From NCBI RefSeq assembly GCF_000512585.2, contig NC_089248.1, forward strand, positions 1,364,001-1,428,000: a stretch of 64,000 nt of DNA. The letters run 5' to 3'. The stretch comes from Kwoniella bestiolae CBS 10118. Its lineage: Eukaryota > Basidiomycota > Tremellomycetes > Tremellales > Cryptococcaceae. How positions within the stretch are numbered: position 1 is the first letter of the stretch; the number at the start of each line of letters is the position of its first letter. Made by a program: the position numbers and the translations under genes. Below, in pieces: positions 11,995 through 24,122 of the stretch. The notes beneath the pieces were generated by a model. The model was not told the origin of the DNA. It searched no databases and saw nothing but the letters and a program-made list of their open reading frames with translations.

Positions 11995-12863
11995 GATGGC
12001 GGAGGGGTTCAGTCAGTAGATAGTCTGTATGTCATCGAGATGAATTATGCAGAGATGAGTACTAAAGGGATGAGTACAATATATACATGCCCCTCATTAT
12101 GTTTACGCGTCAATGCTTGATCGTTGACACATATGCCCATGCTCGTACCTCATGTATATGTGGGTCCAAGCTCAGAATATAAACAATGTGACGCGGTGAT
12201 CAATGCGTAAATATAGCAATAGCAGTAGCATACACGCAGCTGCACACAACAAAACAACCACCCTGATCTATACACCTCCTTTCGCCCCCACTCACCATCA
12301 ACCTGTCACTCATCATTACTGATCAAAACACCTTTCATCCTCGTTCCCATGAAGGCATTTTGGATAACACTCGGCAAAACAGAAATAAAAACAAAAACAA
12401 CAGCACCCGGGATTCCCAAGTGGTCCCCCACCTTGGTACTAACCGAGCGATACCCAGGATGGCTTCGCAGAGCGGACGGGATGCGGCATTTTCTAGGTTC
12501 TATGGCCGTTGATGGGAAACTGGGCTTTTTGCTGCTGTCTCATAACTTTATTGAAAGATATGAATAGGGTTTTTATGCAGTCAGAGCATTCTGTAGGTGC
12601 TGAGCAGGGTAGTAGGATGTTTTATACCCATATCAAGATGGGAGATGTGTGTACAAGGAATGAGTCCTGAGTTGCCACATGCATCCAGTTGTCAGGCACG
12701 GATAACCAATTACTGATGAATGTTTTGACGACCGATGAGGTGCTCCGGTCATTTATTGATCTATTTTCACTTTGAATATCATTCGATATCATATTCATCG
12801 TTGATTACACACCCTGCCTACACTCCTTCACACCGTCATCGCCATCACCAAGGAGCGATCACC
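11995..12863. promoter_or_regulatory. divergent promoter of the 636-aa gene and frataxin
   Basis: About 870 bases between divergent starts. A TATATA box-like sequence occurs at 12079-12084, close to the minus-strand gene, and C/A-rich leader sequence lies before frataxin. The open frame 12349-12567 has no supporting features and was not called. Confidence 0.35.
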
Positions 12864-13842
12864 ATGGCCTCTTCTTCCCGTGTATCTCACCTACTCAGGG
12901 GCATCCGACCCATCCCCCACACTTCGACCGTACAACCAATAAGTAAACGATCAATAACATCCCTCTCGACTCGACAACGCCCAATCCCCTCGTTTCTCAC
13001 GCAGAACACTCAGCTCAGATCATCTCCCGCTTCATCATCATCATTCACACCGATATTGAGAGGATTTACAACCAGTAGCAGACGTCAGACGGAACAAGGG
13101 GAGAAACCGTGAGTATACATACCAAAACCAATTCTGATAGATCGGCACGCTCTTCCCACCTCTCATTGCGGTACACCTGTAACTGTAGAACCGACCCGAG
13201 ATGAGCTAATGTTCTGTCTTTGGTGGACTGATAGCGCCTCGACCCTCTCTCCAGAAGAATACGAGCAAGTCTCTGAACGAGATATGGATATTCTGCATGA
13301 GAATCTGGAAGTGTACGTAGAGCAGTTTGGGCAGAATGATTGGGAAGTGGAATATAGTGTAAGTTGAGCGCAGGTCCTTCCTTCCTATGAGGTATCTTTC
13401 CTTTTTGTCCTCACTTTCAATGTCAATGATCAAAATCAAACTAGATGAGTGTGGTCGAGCTGATCAAGTGAACCATTCTTGGTATATCAACATACAATCA
13501 TCCTACCATATATGCTACTCCTCCTTCTCCTCTTGCCTACCTCTCCCTCTCCCACTACCCCATCATCTAAACCACCCACCCACACAGTCAGGCGTCATGA
13601 CCCTCCTCCTCCCCCCTCACGGAACATACGTAATCAACAAACAACCTCCCAACCTGCAAATATGGATGTCCTCCCCCGTATCTGGTCCATCGCGATTCGA
13701 TTATATCTCAAGTAAAGGGTGGGTGCATCATCGAGATGAGTCGATAGTGTTTAGTAAGTTATTAGAGGGGGAGCTGAGAGAGTTTCTGAGGAAGAGTGGG
13801 AAAGAGACGGAGGCGGAGGAATGGGATGGGACGGGGTTGTAG
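12864..13842 (+). CDS. YFH1: frataxin, mitochondrial iron-sulfur assembly protein
   Basis: Three exons: 12864-13108, 13235-13358 and 13588-13842; 207 residues. Residues 1-80 form a Ser/Arg-rich mitochondrial presequence (e.g. RGFTTSSRR) without acidic residues until EQGE. The frataxin fold begins at LSPEEYEQVSERDMDILHEN; the acidic first helix used for iron contact is visible (E, E, E, E, D, D). The core strand segment GVMTLLLPPHGTYVINKQPP, then LQIWMSSPVSGPSRFDY and the following W, is diagnostic. Frataxin activates cysteine desulfurase in the matrix Fe-S scaffold complex. Length is normal for fungi. Another Fe-S biogenesis gene (adrenodoxin reductase) lies about 48 kb away. Confidence 0.96.
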
Positions 13843-14146
13843 GTTGTTGCGTTGGTAGTATTGAGTTGGAAGAGGGGAATGATCGTTGGAGGAATAAGCG
13901 AAGTGGACCGTCGTCATATTCGTGTGTATGGGGATGTACATACATCTCGGTGGGTTCACTGAGGCTGATATTCTACATAATCAGATGATAGATGATATGA
14001 ACCATAATCAAAATCAAAATCAAAGATAGAACTAGTAAACTTCAAGAAAAAGATAAATATTGAATATATAATCACTCCATCAAGATATAACAACATCGTA
14101 CCAATCTTTTACCATTCCGAATTCGATTTCAGATAAACTAAGGTGA

Positions 14147-16536
14147 CTACTCATAGTAATATTGATAATTCGGCTCAGGTTCAACCCTATTCACATTCCG
14201 TCTTCGAACTCGTTCTAACACCAGGGACGAAACATCAGCAAGTACAAGAATGGCTCAGCGGAGAGATCATGTGGACATACCCTCTCGCGGCGGAGCGATC
14301 GCCTTGCATTCTGGGACTTTCTCGATGTGTTGATCGAGCTTATCTTTGCGGCTCTGATGTAGCGATATCAGCGATCATCCTCATTCTCTCACTTCGTCAA
14401 TAAGCACAAAACTCACGAAACCCTTTTCACATCCCGGGCAGATGAATGGCGTTTCACCGGCTATTACAAGAAACAAACCCAATCAGCTTGACATCTTCTG
14501 AACTCCTAAAGCAACTTAGTACTCACTATGCTTCGATCTGGCGTGACGCTGGGATTCATCCCGTCCAATTCATTCAATCAGCTGACTCCGCGCATACTCA
14601 CATGAAATCCCGACTCACCTCAAGATCATTGCGCCGAGTGAATGGCTCATCACACTCGCCACATATGAACTTCCTCTGTATGCCCACCCCGCACCATCAA
14701 TCAGCGTTCCCTTCATCAAGTGTGATATTAAGGGAAAGTACTCACACCAGTGTAATTAGCCAATTTCTGTTCTATCCTCAATCTCCTGGCTATTCCCATA
14801 CCCATCACACTAGTTGATGGTCGTCTGTTCCCTGATTTCAATCGGGGCCGACGTCTCCTGGACTTATGGATAGGTTCCGATCCAGGACGCCAAGGATCCG
14901 AAGGTCCCAAGGGATCAGAAGGAGAGAGGAGGTAGGGTACTCTGGTCAACAGATCTTTCTTTAGGCTTCTGGAAGATGTTGAGCTAAATATCATCGAGTC
15001 GTTTGAGACGTTGGTCGACTGATGTCCCATACTTGTGGATACACGAGATGACGTTGGGACGCTGTGGTCTGGTCCAGAGGGATAGGACATGGCGAACGCG
15101 AATGTATCGTGCTGTTGGGTTGGCTGTCTGTTTAGATCTAAAACAGGATTTGAGTGTTGAGTCTGAGGGAGACACGTATCGAATTGAAATTTGGATACTT
15201 CCTTTTCGTCCGGACCGAAGGGGACCGCAGATCTGACTGTTGATAAGGCTGTGTTTGGCTGAGGGATGCTAGCTAGGTTTTTCTCCTGCATGGTGGGTAT
15301 GGTAGAAAGTCGTGGTATTCCAGAAGGTATTAACCTAGGTCTCCCCTGTTCTCCCACCACATCGCTAAAAGGCAATGGTCTCTGTTCCGGAGGGATCCAC
15401 CCAGTGATCCTAGGCGGAGTGGGCAACCTCCTCTTGGGTCTAACCACTCTGGAAGTAAGCATATCCAAAGATGGTCGGACCACAAAAGTCGGTGTCGAAG
15501 GGATGGGGGTAGGGAGGGAGAATGATGTGGTGAGAGGTGTTGATGTAACAGGTTTGTAGCCTTGTAAAGTAGGTGATGAAGATGTGTATCGATGTTGATG
15601 TCCCAGTAGTAAGATTGGAGGAGGTTGGTATTCGTGGGTTGTTGGGGAATGATAGGAGTACGATTGCCACGTTGGTGCAGAGGTGAATGTCTGTCTGGGG
15701 GTGGTAGGTTGAGTGGGGGGCGTGGTGTATACTCGAGAGGTAGAAGAGGTATCCCAGAGGTGCGGATTGGGATTCTCGCCATATTGTGGGGCTGGGGGAC
15801 GAAAGCTTGGTGCGAGGGAAGAGCTTGAAGATTCTGGATAGAAGTTGGTTATACTATTCAACATCTCGCATGATTTACCGCTATCGTAAGATATTTGAAG
15901 ATGAGGTTGAGGTTGATTCGCCACTTCGCTTTGACCCCTCTCCATCTCACAGGGAACGTGCCACATCCCATTCCCACCATCATGCAAATGCATATCCTGC
16001 ATCTTCCCCTCCAAGCTTGATCCTCCAGCGATAGGCCACGTATAGCCTCTTTCCATGGTTTGTCCTTCTCTGATCACCATCAAGGGGTATTCGGTTGTCG
16101 ACGAGATGGTACTCTCGAAGGATTGTTGGGAAGGGAAATTCGCCACTTCTGGTAAACTCCCTTCGGTGGGTGAAGATGGTGGGATACTGGATGAGGTTTC
16201 CGGAAGGTAGGGTGGATAGGGCTGGTAGATCTCTGTTCCCGGAACAGAAGATATGGGAGAGGAGGATGGAAGAGTATAGCTTGATATGGTCGGAGGTGGT
16301 ATTTGTTGAGTGTCGAACGATGAGGAGATGGAAGGGTTGTAGGGGTATTGATAAGGATACGAATCTTGATAGTCTAGATTCAGATTGATCGTATCTGTCT
16401 GTGAGGATGGTGGTGGTCCAAGTACATCTGGTTGAGGGTATCCTGGGTGATGGTCTTGGTAAAAGGCGGTAGGGTCGAAAGGGAAGGAGGAGGAGGATGG
16501 AGGGAAGTAAAAGGAATCGTAAGATGATTCCGTCAT
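14147..16536 (-). CDS. C2H2 zinc-finger transcription factor, 684 aa
   Basis: Six minus-strand exons: 16536-14746, 14675-14619, 14548-14527, 14460-14417, 14353-14281 and 14214-14147; 684 residues, all phases consistent. Residues 1-595 are Ser/Pro/Tyr/Gln-rich and disordered, as in fungal activators. Finger 1 is C602-x2-C605-x12-H618-x4-H623 (KFICGECDEPF, then NDLERHARSKH). A TGETPF linker (624-629) leads to finger 2, C631-x2-C634 with H647 and C654 as ligands, so it is C2HC-like. The finger pair is spread over four small exons, one of 22 nt. The end NYQYYYE is tyrosine-rich. It is expected to bind DNA in the nucleus; its targets cannot be read from sequence. Confidence 0.88.
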
Positions 16537-18394
16537 TGATGCTTCCTGTATTATATCTGCTATCTATCAATTAATAGCTCCTTCGAAGGATGAGGGGAAA
16601 GATCGTGTTTATTGCTAGGGCGTGTTGGGGCAGATGATACCGCTAGTTTGGGTAAAGAAGCTTCGATAAACTACCTACACAAACAAGCAAGCGAACAAAG
16701 GGATTGACGAGTGGTGTTCTCGTGAGCTCCTCTGGGCGCCTTTGTTCGATTTGCCGATAGCCCCAAAGTGTTGGGTGAGTCTGGGCGATGAGAGGAGCGA
16801 AGGGCGGCAAATGCGGGGTATGAAGGATGAAAGGTATATAAAATACGAAAGAGAAGAGGATTGAACGAAGATGTAAAAAGTTAAAAAAGAGAGATATAAA
16901 GATAAATGATGAGAGGGAACGGACGTGCTCACATCCCTCTTGTTTCCATATATATAGAAAAGATGGGTTGGAACATTCCACTCACTTTTCCAAGAGCATT
17001 ATTCTCCTAACTACCAAGCTAACAACAACGAGTGTATAACTTTATTTTTGTTTTCTCCTTCTCCTTCACAGATACTCCAACATCCACCTGGCCTTGTTCT
17101 CCAGGATGATGTCTCTGGTGTCATGCGAGTATTTATCCTTGACGACCTGATTCATCAAACCAGTAAACACATGAACATTCCTTTGAGTATCATCCTGATA
17201 TCCCACAAAACGCTTCTCAGTAACTTATTGCCCAATTCAGCCAAATAGTAACAATGTACGCTCCACCCAACAATGCGGGAGAGATGCGTTGTATCATTGG
17301 AGGAGAGGAGGAACGGGAATGATGGTAATAGTGATTTTGATGGTGATGACTGATGGATTGATAGGGTTCTCGCCCCTTTTCTGTATTTTCGTGTCTCACA
17401 AAAACGCTGATCTATCTGTTTGTCTGCTGTCTGATGAGTGAAATGACCGTGCCCGCTTTGTGTATTTCCCTCGCTGCCACCTCATGGTATGAATGACTAA
17501 GACACCTCTCCTTTGGCTAGGCAGCACTGACGCTGTGCATTGCGCTTTGATCGTTGGATTTACAATAGCACAACTCTGTTTATAATCACGATCAAAGTGG
17601 GGTAAAGGACATGAATATGAATATATTGTAAACCTGTGTTGTCAGTCGAAGACAGGGGAAGGTCATGTAGAATTGTACGATGCAGAGATGTTTGCGAATC
17701 CCAAGAATTTGCATGCAGGTTATTTATACAATCAGTGTGCCTATAACATTCGATTAAGCTTATCAATCAACGATGTACTACTCTGCAGCCTTTAGCCTTT
17801 CGTCTAGGATTAAATGCCTCATACCTCAATCACCGTTCATCAAAAGAAGCGCTACGTACAGCTTACACAATGATCCGATATGAGGAAAGGAACCATCATT
17901 CTCCCACCTTGCTTGACGATACCTTACGATACCTTTCGGTAAAACAGAGTTTGGTCTTACCACTCGACCACGAATCGGCTAAAAGCCAAAATCGTTTGCT
18001 TATCGCTACGACACTGACACTTTTCTCATGATTGTTCCGTTGTGATCGGTCTAATCACATTCGATATGATGAGATGGAAATCATTAGCAGGAACCATCAT
18101 CAAACATATCCATATCACCATGTATGTACGTTGGCCCCTCAGAGATTGAAAGTGGGGAAGAGTCATCAGTAATCTTTTGATCCAAACTCTGACTACGCAT
18201 TGATGGTTGATAGATTGATTGATTTGGTTCCTATCACATCGCATCGCTGCGCCTGGATCCGAACCGAGACAGTCGAAAGGTCAATCAAATCAGAGATACA
18301 TGATATAGGAAACATAATTCGTCAACGCGTCACTCCAGATCACTTATTATAGTCGTACCAATCTACTAAGTTTGGTCATATAATATAATAACAA
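16537..18394. other. gene-poor interval of about 1.9 kb
   Basis: This stretch holds the promoter and leader of the C2H2 factor and the 3' flank of the PAP2 gene. Apart from the doubtful small gene at 17066-17312, no convincing coding sequence was found. A tRNA A-box-like sequence on the minus strand at 17962-17981 has no matching T-arm. Confidence 0.4.
17066..17312 (-). CDS. candidate small protein (about 60 aa), doubtful
   Basis: A minus-strand frame ending at 17066 reads EKRFVGYQDDTQRNVHVFTG and then MNQVVKDKYSHDTRDIILEN to a stop after ARWMLEYL, which looks protein-like. An ATG lies at 17312 (MIQRISPALL). A 43-nt intron with a GTGGAG donor and an AAG acceptor (about 17222-17280) would join the two in frame. 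Without splicing the first part continues as a hydrophobic peptide and stops. I do not recognise the product, and the donor is weak, so the open frame may be chance. Confidence 0.25.
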
Positions 18395-20292
18395 TCACTC
18401 AGGACTCCCACTCATAAGTGGTCGCTGCGACATATCCCTATGACCAGCCGTAATGAAACTATCACTCTGGATAATCGAATCAAACTGGACTTTATCCATT
18501 GGTCTTTCGCATCTTTAAACACGGAGTATAAACAGTGATTAGCTTAGCACTACTGGCACAGATCTCCGTTGCCGTTACCGTCTGTGCTATACATATACCT
18601 CCGAGTTGACACGCACCTTAACAACCAGAAAAACCATTCTTCCACCGGTCTCAGGTTCAATACCAACCTGTTTATCCTATGTGCGATGACTGTGATGAAG
18701 AATCCTCCTACCGCATCGAGGATGTAGTGGTTCGCCGTCGCCATGATTACTACCAAGATGAGGAGAGGGTAGAAGATCGAGATGAATCGCATGAGCTTGT
18801 GGGGGGAGTAGATGAAGAGGGATAGGCCGCTGAGCCAGTAACGACATATTGAGTATCTGTCTCTTGGTGTATGAATTACGAGAAACAATCCGACTCACAT
18901 GACAAAGCTATATCCAAAGTGAAGTGAGGGGAATGCGGCGAGTTGATTTTGAAACTAAGCATGTCGTCAGCTTACTGATCAACCTACCACAAATCAATTG
19001 GGCAAGCTGACTTTGTTTGTTGTCCAAACTATATAAGAGAGATATCACATCAGCTCATCCACCTTACACCTCCAAGACACTGTACGAATAGATCAACTCA
19101 CTACTAGCAGCCTTCCCAGCATGCAGCGTATCGACATACCCAAATTCTTCATAAGGTAACAATCTAGGTGGCATACAAGGCCAACTTGAGAATACGATGA
19201 ATGCTAGACAATTACAAAGTACCAAAGTTCTTCTCGTAGACTGGAAGATGAGTGGGGAGAAATACCGGTATGAGTATGCCATGAATGCTATAGTGGCGGG
19301 AATATGGACCATGGCGTATGTTCTGGGGTTGATAGAATGAGATTGAATTACCGTCAGCTTTTGGCCACTGTGAACGAAAATCATCGCGAAGCGGAGTAGG
19401 AAGGGTTTGGATAAAGCAAAGTCAAACGTACTTGTTGAAAAATGTCAATAACCATCCATGCTTCATCACAAATCTCTGTAATCCCAGTTCAATGTCTAGA
19501 TGAAAGGCCTGCTCGATGTGGACGAGCTGCCTAGCATGCTTTTCAGCTAAGACTCTGAAATCTGATCCCATCGTTAATGCCTGGATGGCTCGGGCGATCT
19601 GATATATCCAGTAGCTACAGAAGCCAAGGTATAACGTCAGCTCAGGTATCTAGTCGAAATGATGACCGTGTCTAGGAAGTGAGAAGGAAGAACGAATTTC
19701 ACAGAACATCGCCAATGCCCTATGCAGTATATCTCATAGAGCAGAAGTACCATCCCCCTTCGCTACAAGTTGCGTTATCCATTAAAGAATAAGAGGAAGA
19801 AACACCACTCACGTCAATAACCAATACCAAACCTCCAACAAGAAAGGAAACATCCCCAAAAACCTACTCAAAAGGTTCATCCTAAACCTCTCATTGGAAG
19901 GTACCTTGACTGTCCAAACAAGAAAACGCATCTCCCTACAATTCCATGAATTGTCATTTAGCGAGTTTGAGGATGGGATCGTACCTGCTGAGGTGTAGTT
20001 GTGGGATTGTACGATGTCGGAGGGTTTGCGGCGGTTCCATAGACATCCTATGGTTAGGAGGGAGGCGACCACTGGATGCAGCGAAGAACGATATGATATT
20101 GAACGAAGGAGCGGGAGGGAAAGGTCATTCATATGGTGTTATGAAGTGGATGTTTTGATGGGGATTATACCAAGGAGGATTCGTTGAAGGCAGAATATCG
20201 TCAGCTCAGCCCATAGAGTAGGAATGTAAGGAAGACTCACAAGCAGGTTCGAGGATATATGACAAAGCGGGTATCTCATCAGGTTTTGACAT
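18395..20292 (-). CDS. PAP2_3-superfamily multi-pass membrane protein
   Basis: Eight minus-strand exons: 20292-20241, 20071-19813, 19614-19432, 19322-19102, 19028-19012, 18954-18899, 18829-18617 and 18512-18395; 372 residues, all in phase. The catalytic signatures of the PAP2_3 group are present: FPSLHFGYS with H256, and ATANHYILDAVGG with H297 and D301. Several hydrophobic helices surround them. The SRFLGMFPFLLE and FNKTYAMVHIP segments are also typical. Relatives include inositol-phosphorylceramide synthase (AUR1) and less studied fungal lipid-phosphate enzymes; the substrate is unknown. One exon is only 17 nt. The first intron (169 nt) is the least certain; ATG at 20132 could be an alternative start. 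Confidence 0.82.
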
Positions 20293-22127
20293 GATGAGTT
20301 GTTGTTGAGTGGGCACTGGTGATCGTACAGTATGGGATGATTGTATCTGGGTATCAGATGTGTGACGAGCGTAAGATGAGAGTAACGATGAGAATGATGA
20401 TCGACGAAGAAGTCAGAGTGTGGTGTCAGAATGAACGAGGAGAGGAAGAAGGATGATGATGTTCAAAGGAAGGCAAAAGAAGAAGAGAAGTAGGTTTGTC
20501 GAGAGACGTCGAACGCATAAACGTACGACACGCTTCAGAGTCGAGGATAGATTGTTTTGTTTGTTTCAACGAGTTTTGAGCGAAACGAGGATAGGAGAGG
20601 AGAGAGGGTCGTTTGGAATTGGAATTGATTGATAATAATGATATTCCTTTTCTTGGCGATATCCCCTTGTGTCTATATCACAGGTGGGAGGATGGCCGTG
20701 CAAAGTGAGTTGAGTAAAGTTACTCCTCACTGTCCACTCAGACGGGAGGATCGGTCTCACCGAATCACCATCAACCCCAGCACGGCGAGTATGCCCGAAT
20801 CTTGTCATCCCTCCAATCGCACCAAACGAGGTATGCAAGGTTATGTTCGCATGCCCGATATCGTATTGTATGGTCAGGAGATGACACATATCTTAAACTA
20901 TTCCAGCATACGTCAACCAGAGTAAAGTAAGCTTCTTAACGAAGTAAGGAGTATGTGTACAAAATACTCCATAGCTTCTATCCGGATAAGTCGGACATCT
21001 TATAGGTATAGCTCCTTTCATGTCTTCTAAACTCGGTACTAACAACCCAGATCCAACGGAGCATACTCTCGATCTTGTGTCTTGTGTTCATAATGCTTAC
21101 TCGCAGTACTTTCCCACCAAAGGAGTGTATACAACACGTACAAAAGGCAAGACAAGGCAGATAAGTAAGGTACATGGTCGTGTGAAGTGGACGACGTATG
21201 TGGAGGTTTTTTGCTAACATTTCTCATGTACCCTCAAATCTTCGCCTGGATGTCGCTGGAATCGACCTACGTGGTTCAGTGAACAAGAACCGTCAGACAT
21301 AAATGTTTATGAATAATCGGGTGCCGATGATGCGTGATGATAGGTGTTAATGGAGGATTACCGGTATGCAAAGTGAATGATGGATCAGTGGAAGCATGTC
21401 AGTCGGTCTGGTATGGCCTCTGATAAATGGATGTTTTGGTTTATTAGAGTGATTAAAAGATGTAACCAGTTACTCTTGACGCTGATTCCTTTCGGTCATT
21501 ATCGCATGAAGTGAAGTGAGCAATCCACGCTCACGACGTATCATCGATGATACCAATACCAACATATTGTACAGAAATCATCCACCTCTCCTCCCAACGC
21601 ATCGTGTTAGCTTTTCCAACATCTGACGCGCCTGTTTCATCCAATTGACCTAGGTTCAGTCGCCAGCGCCCGTACGACCAATGAACTCGTCGTCAAGACG
21701 AACAAAGTTCGATACAGAGATGTAGTCGGGATGTTTGGAATGGATGTTTAGCAGCCTTGTGATCTCAATCCCCCATGCACAGAATAAATGGTATGATTGA
21801 TATTCAGATACCCCAGCCAATTCCCCAAGCCATTCAGTCTCATTGCAGAAAGAGAATGTTCGGATTCGGTGCCTGATCAGCTGGGATGATGGATGATCTG
21901 AAACCGCAAACGTGCTCGACTCAACTCTGCACACGGGTAGTCAAGAATATCCCATTCTACTGTTTGTCTCGATATCGAGATATCAAACTCGAGACTTATT
22001 TGTATCATAGTCCACCTCGTCCTTGTGCTTAAAGCACACCGTAGCAGCGACTGTATTTTTCAGCCTTCACACAGAAGGAAGGAAGGAAGGAAGGACAGAT
22101 CGCCTCTTATTACGTCCCGTGATCGAG
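20293..22127. other. gene-free interval of about 1.8 kb
   Basis: No convincing gene on either strand. The part near 20300-20600 is the promoter of the PAP2 gene. A (GGAA)n microsatellite lies at 22074-22095 just upstream of the AIM6-like gene. The short frames at 20629-20925 and 21020-21217 have ordinary composition for random sequence and no domain. Confidence 0.4.
22074..22095. repeat. (GGAA)n microsatellite
   Basis: Five and a half GGAA units in a row, 33-54 bases upstream of the ATG at 22128. It lies in the probable leader of the AIM6-like gene. Confidence 0.9.
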
Positions 22128-23749
22128 ATGAAAGTCGGTCACTTCGCATCATGTCAAATCGAACCTATACCCACTACGTCTTTCAGCGCTAATCCCGCTG
22201 TGATGGAAGAAGGATTAACAGGGGCCCGCAAAGTCAGCACGCGTAGTTCCCTCCTCCAGATACGGCCGAAGCACCCCTTCCTTCCCAAGTCTGGACCTCG
22301 AACAGGGATATTTCGAGTAAGCTCTTCAACCCCGTTGTTGGGATCTAGAAAAAGGACTGTCGGATCCCGATTACGCTCAAGATGTTTGATCATGGTTTTA
22401 GCTGGGTTTGGTTTGGTACTTGGGGTTATGGTGATTCTAACAGGCTGTTGGGGAGGAAGAAAGCAAAGTTGGGCGAGGGTGAGTCTATCATTTCACCACA
22501 AGATTTGACGTACGGTGTTGAGAAGAGGAATGGCTACTCATCCTTCTATGTAGCATCCCGATTGGAATATGCATTATGGCAAGAGTAAGTATCACTAGAA
22601 ATCTACACTGCTCGATAGTATAAATGCTGACTCATTCGTAGATCCATCTTCCATCCCGCATGAGGTGATACCAGCGAACAGTCATAATGATGAAATGCAG
22701 GGATCAAACGGCTTGGTATGATTACCCCTTCGACGGTTCAGTATCAGTCATGCTGATTCTCACGTTATGTATTGGTACAGCAACTAGCCCTAAGTCTAGG
22801 ATACGGTTACATCGAGATAGACACCTATCTTGGTCCCTCCCCACATCCCAATACATCTTTGTCTTTGCCAAACTCAACTCTCGATCCCTCTTTGACGTTG
22901 TTGGCAGGACATGATCCCAAGGACCTCAAGGCGCAGAGGACACTGAAGGAATGGTATTTCGATCCATTACTAGATATACTAGATGGGAATAACAGGAGAT
23001 GGAATGGGTCAGAAGATGGTTGGACGGGGGTGTATGAGAGGGATCCGAATAAGGAAGTGGGGATATTGATTGATATGGTGAGTCTGCCTTTATCTCATCA
23101 CACTTGTACCTCAGTGATCTCAGGGGTCTTCTAAGCTGATCTTTGCTAATTCGATTTAATGCGACAGAAACGCGATGGTGATTTGATCTGGCCATACCTT
23201 CTAGACCACCTCCAACCCTTCATCTCGAGGAACTACCTAACGTATTACAATACCACCTCATCAACATGGAACTACGGCCCACTCATTATCATTGGTACCG
23301 GATCTACACCAATATCCAAAGTATATCACTCGGAATTCCGCTACATATTCTACGATGCTCCCTTAATTCATCCCGACGAACCACTTGTGATACCCAAAAG
23401 CAATGATGGACCGTTTGTGAGCACTGAGTGGAGTAGGGAGATAGCTCCCATGGCATCTTCGAAATTACCTTTGAAATACTACCTCTCAACCTTACCTCAT
23501 TTCATCATTTCAAGGAAGGGTAGGGATACCCTGCGATGTAGGTTGAAGGATTATACGGCCACTGCTAGAGAACGGGGTATAAAAAGTAGATGGTGGGGTG
23601 TAGCTGGGTATCCTAGGTGGTTGAAGTTGCGTATGTGGGAGGTGATCTGGGAGACGGGGCAGGAGGTTTTGAATACGGATGATTTGGCGGAGTCGAGGGT
23701 GTGGTTGCGGGGTAGGAAAGATGGAGACAGAAGGTTGGGTAGATGTTAG
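22128..23749 (+). CDS. AIM6-like PLC-type phosphodiesterase family protein
   Basis: Five exons: 22128-22478, 22554-22584, 22642-22715, 22781-23077 and 23168-23749; 444 residues. A signal anchor (LIMVLAGFGLVLGVMVIL, about 88-106) follows a basic N-terminus, so this is a type II membrane protein. The body shows the AIM6 pattern: IPANSHNDEMQGSNGLQLAL, then GYGYIEIDTYLG (catalytic-type E and D), LLAGHD, and a C-terminal PLC-like TIM-barrel part (IIIGTGSTP, YIFYDAPL). In family members the HND and E-x-D residues line the active site of GDPD/PLC-like barrels; the activity of AIM6 is not established. ATG 22128 is the first in frame; 22203 is a possible later start. Confidence 0.85.
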
Positions 23750-23794
23750 ATTCTTTTCATATTTGGTGTCGAGTGTATAGGTCTAGTAAGGCAC

Positions 23795-23826
23795 TGTAGG
23801 TTGTAGATTGTAGGTTGTAGGTTGTA
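23795..23826. repeat. degenerate (TTGTAGG)n repeat
   Basis: Four imperfect copies of TTGTAG(G/A) just downstream of the AIM6-like stop codon, probably in its 3' untranslated region. Confidence 0.75.
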
Positions 23827-24122
23827 CAGGGACACTGGATGCCGTGTGTACGTATATACGGATGTATGTACCATTATGGGAAACCAATAGTCACCCCACA
23901 CTAGTCGGTGTCATTGCACCAAACTCGCCTGCTATGCTGTTCTCTTTTCATGATTGGTACCAGGGAGAACACCATAGAAACTTGAATGCACCGTCATAAC
24001 CGACTATCTACATGTTCCTCTATCTGAAGTGAGAAAGATAAGATTATTATACAACTTTGTGTAATTTACAGCAATACTGAACTTGCTCGATCTGACACGG
24101 ATTTAACTAGACCGCTACCGTC

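Noticed and set aside
12349..12567. 72-codon plus-strand ORF in the frataxin promoter region
   Set aside because: No domain, no intron signals and no codon bias; most likely chance.
17955..17985. tRNA A-box-like sequence (TGGTCGAGTGG) on the minus strand
   Set aside because: No T-arm or B-box (GGTTCGAnTCC) within tRNA distance and no acceptor stem partner.
18250..18265. B-box-like GGTTCGGATCC on the minus strand
   Set aside because: The invariant A of the T-loop is G, and no A-box or acceptor stem fits.
20629..20925. 98-codon plus-strand ORF upstream of the PAP2 gene
   Set aside because: Promoter region; composition and lack of domain suggest chance.
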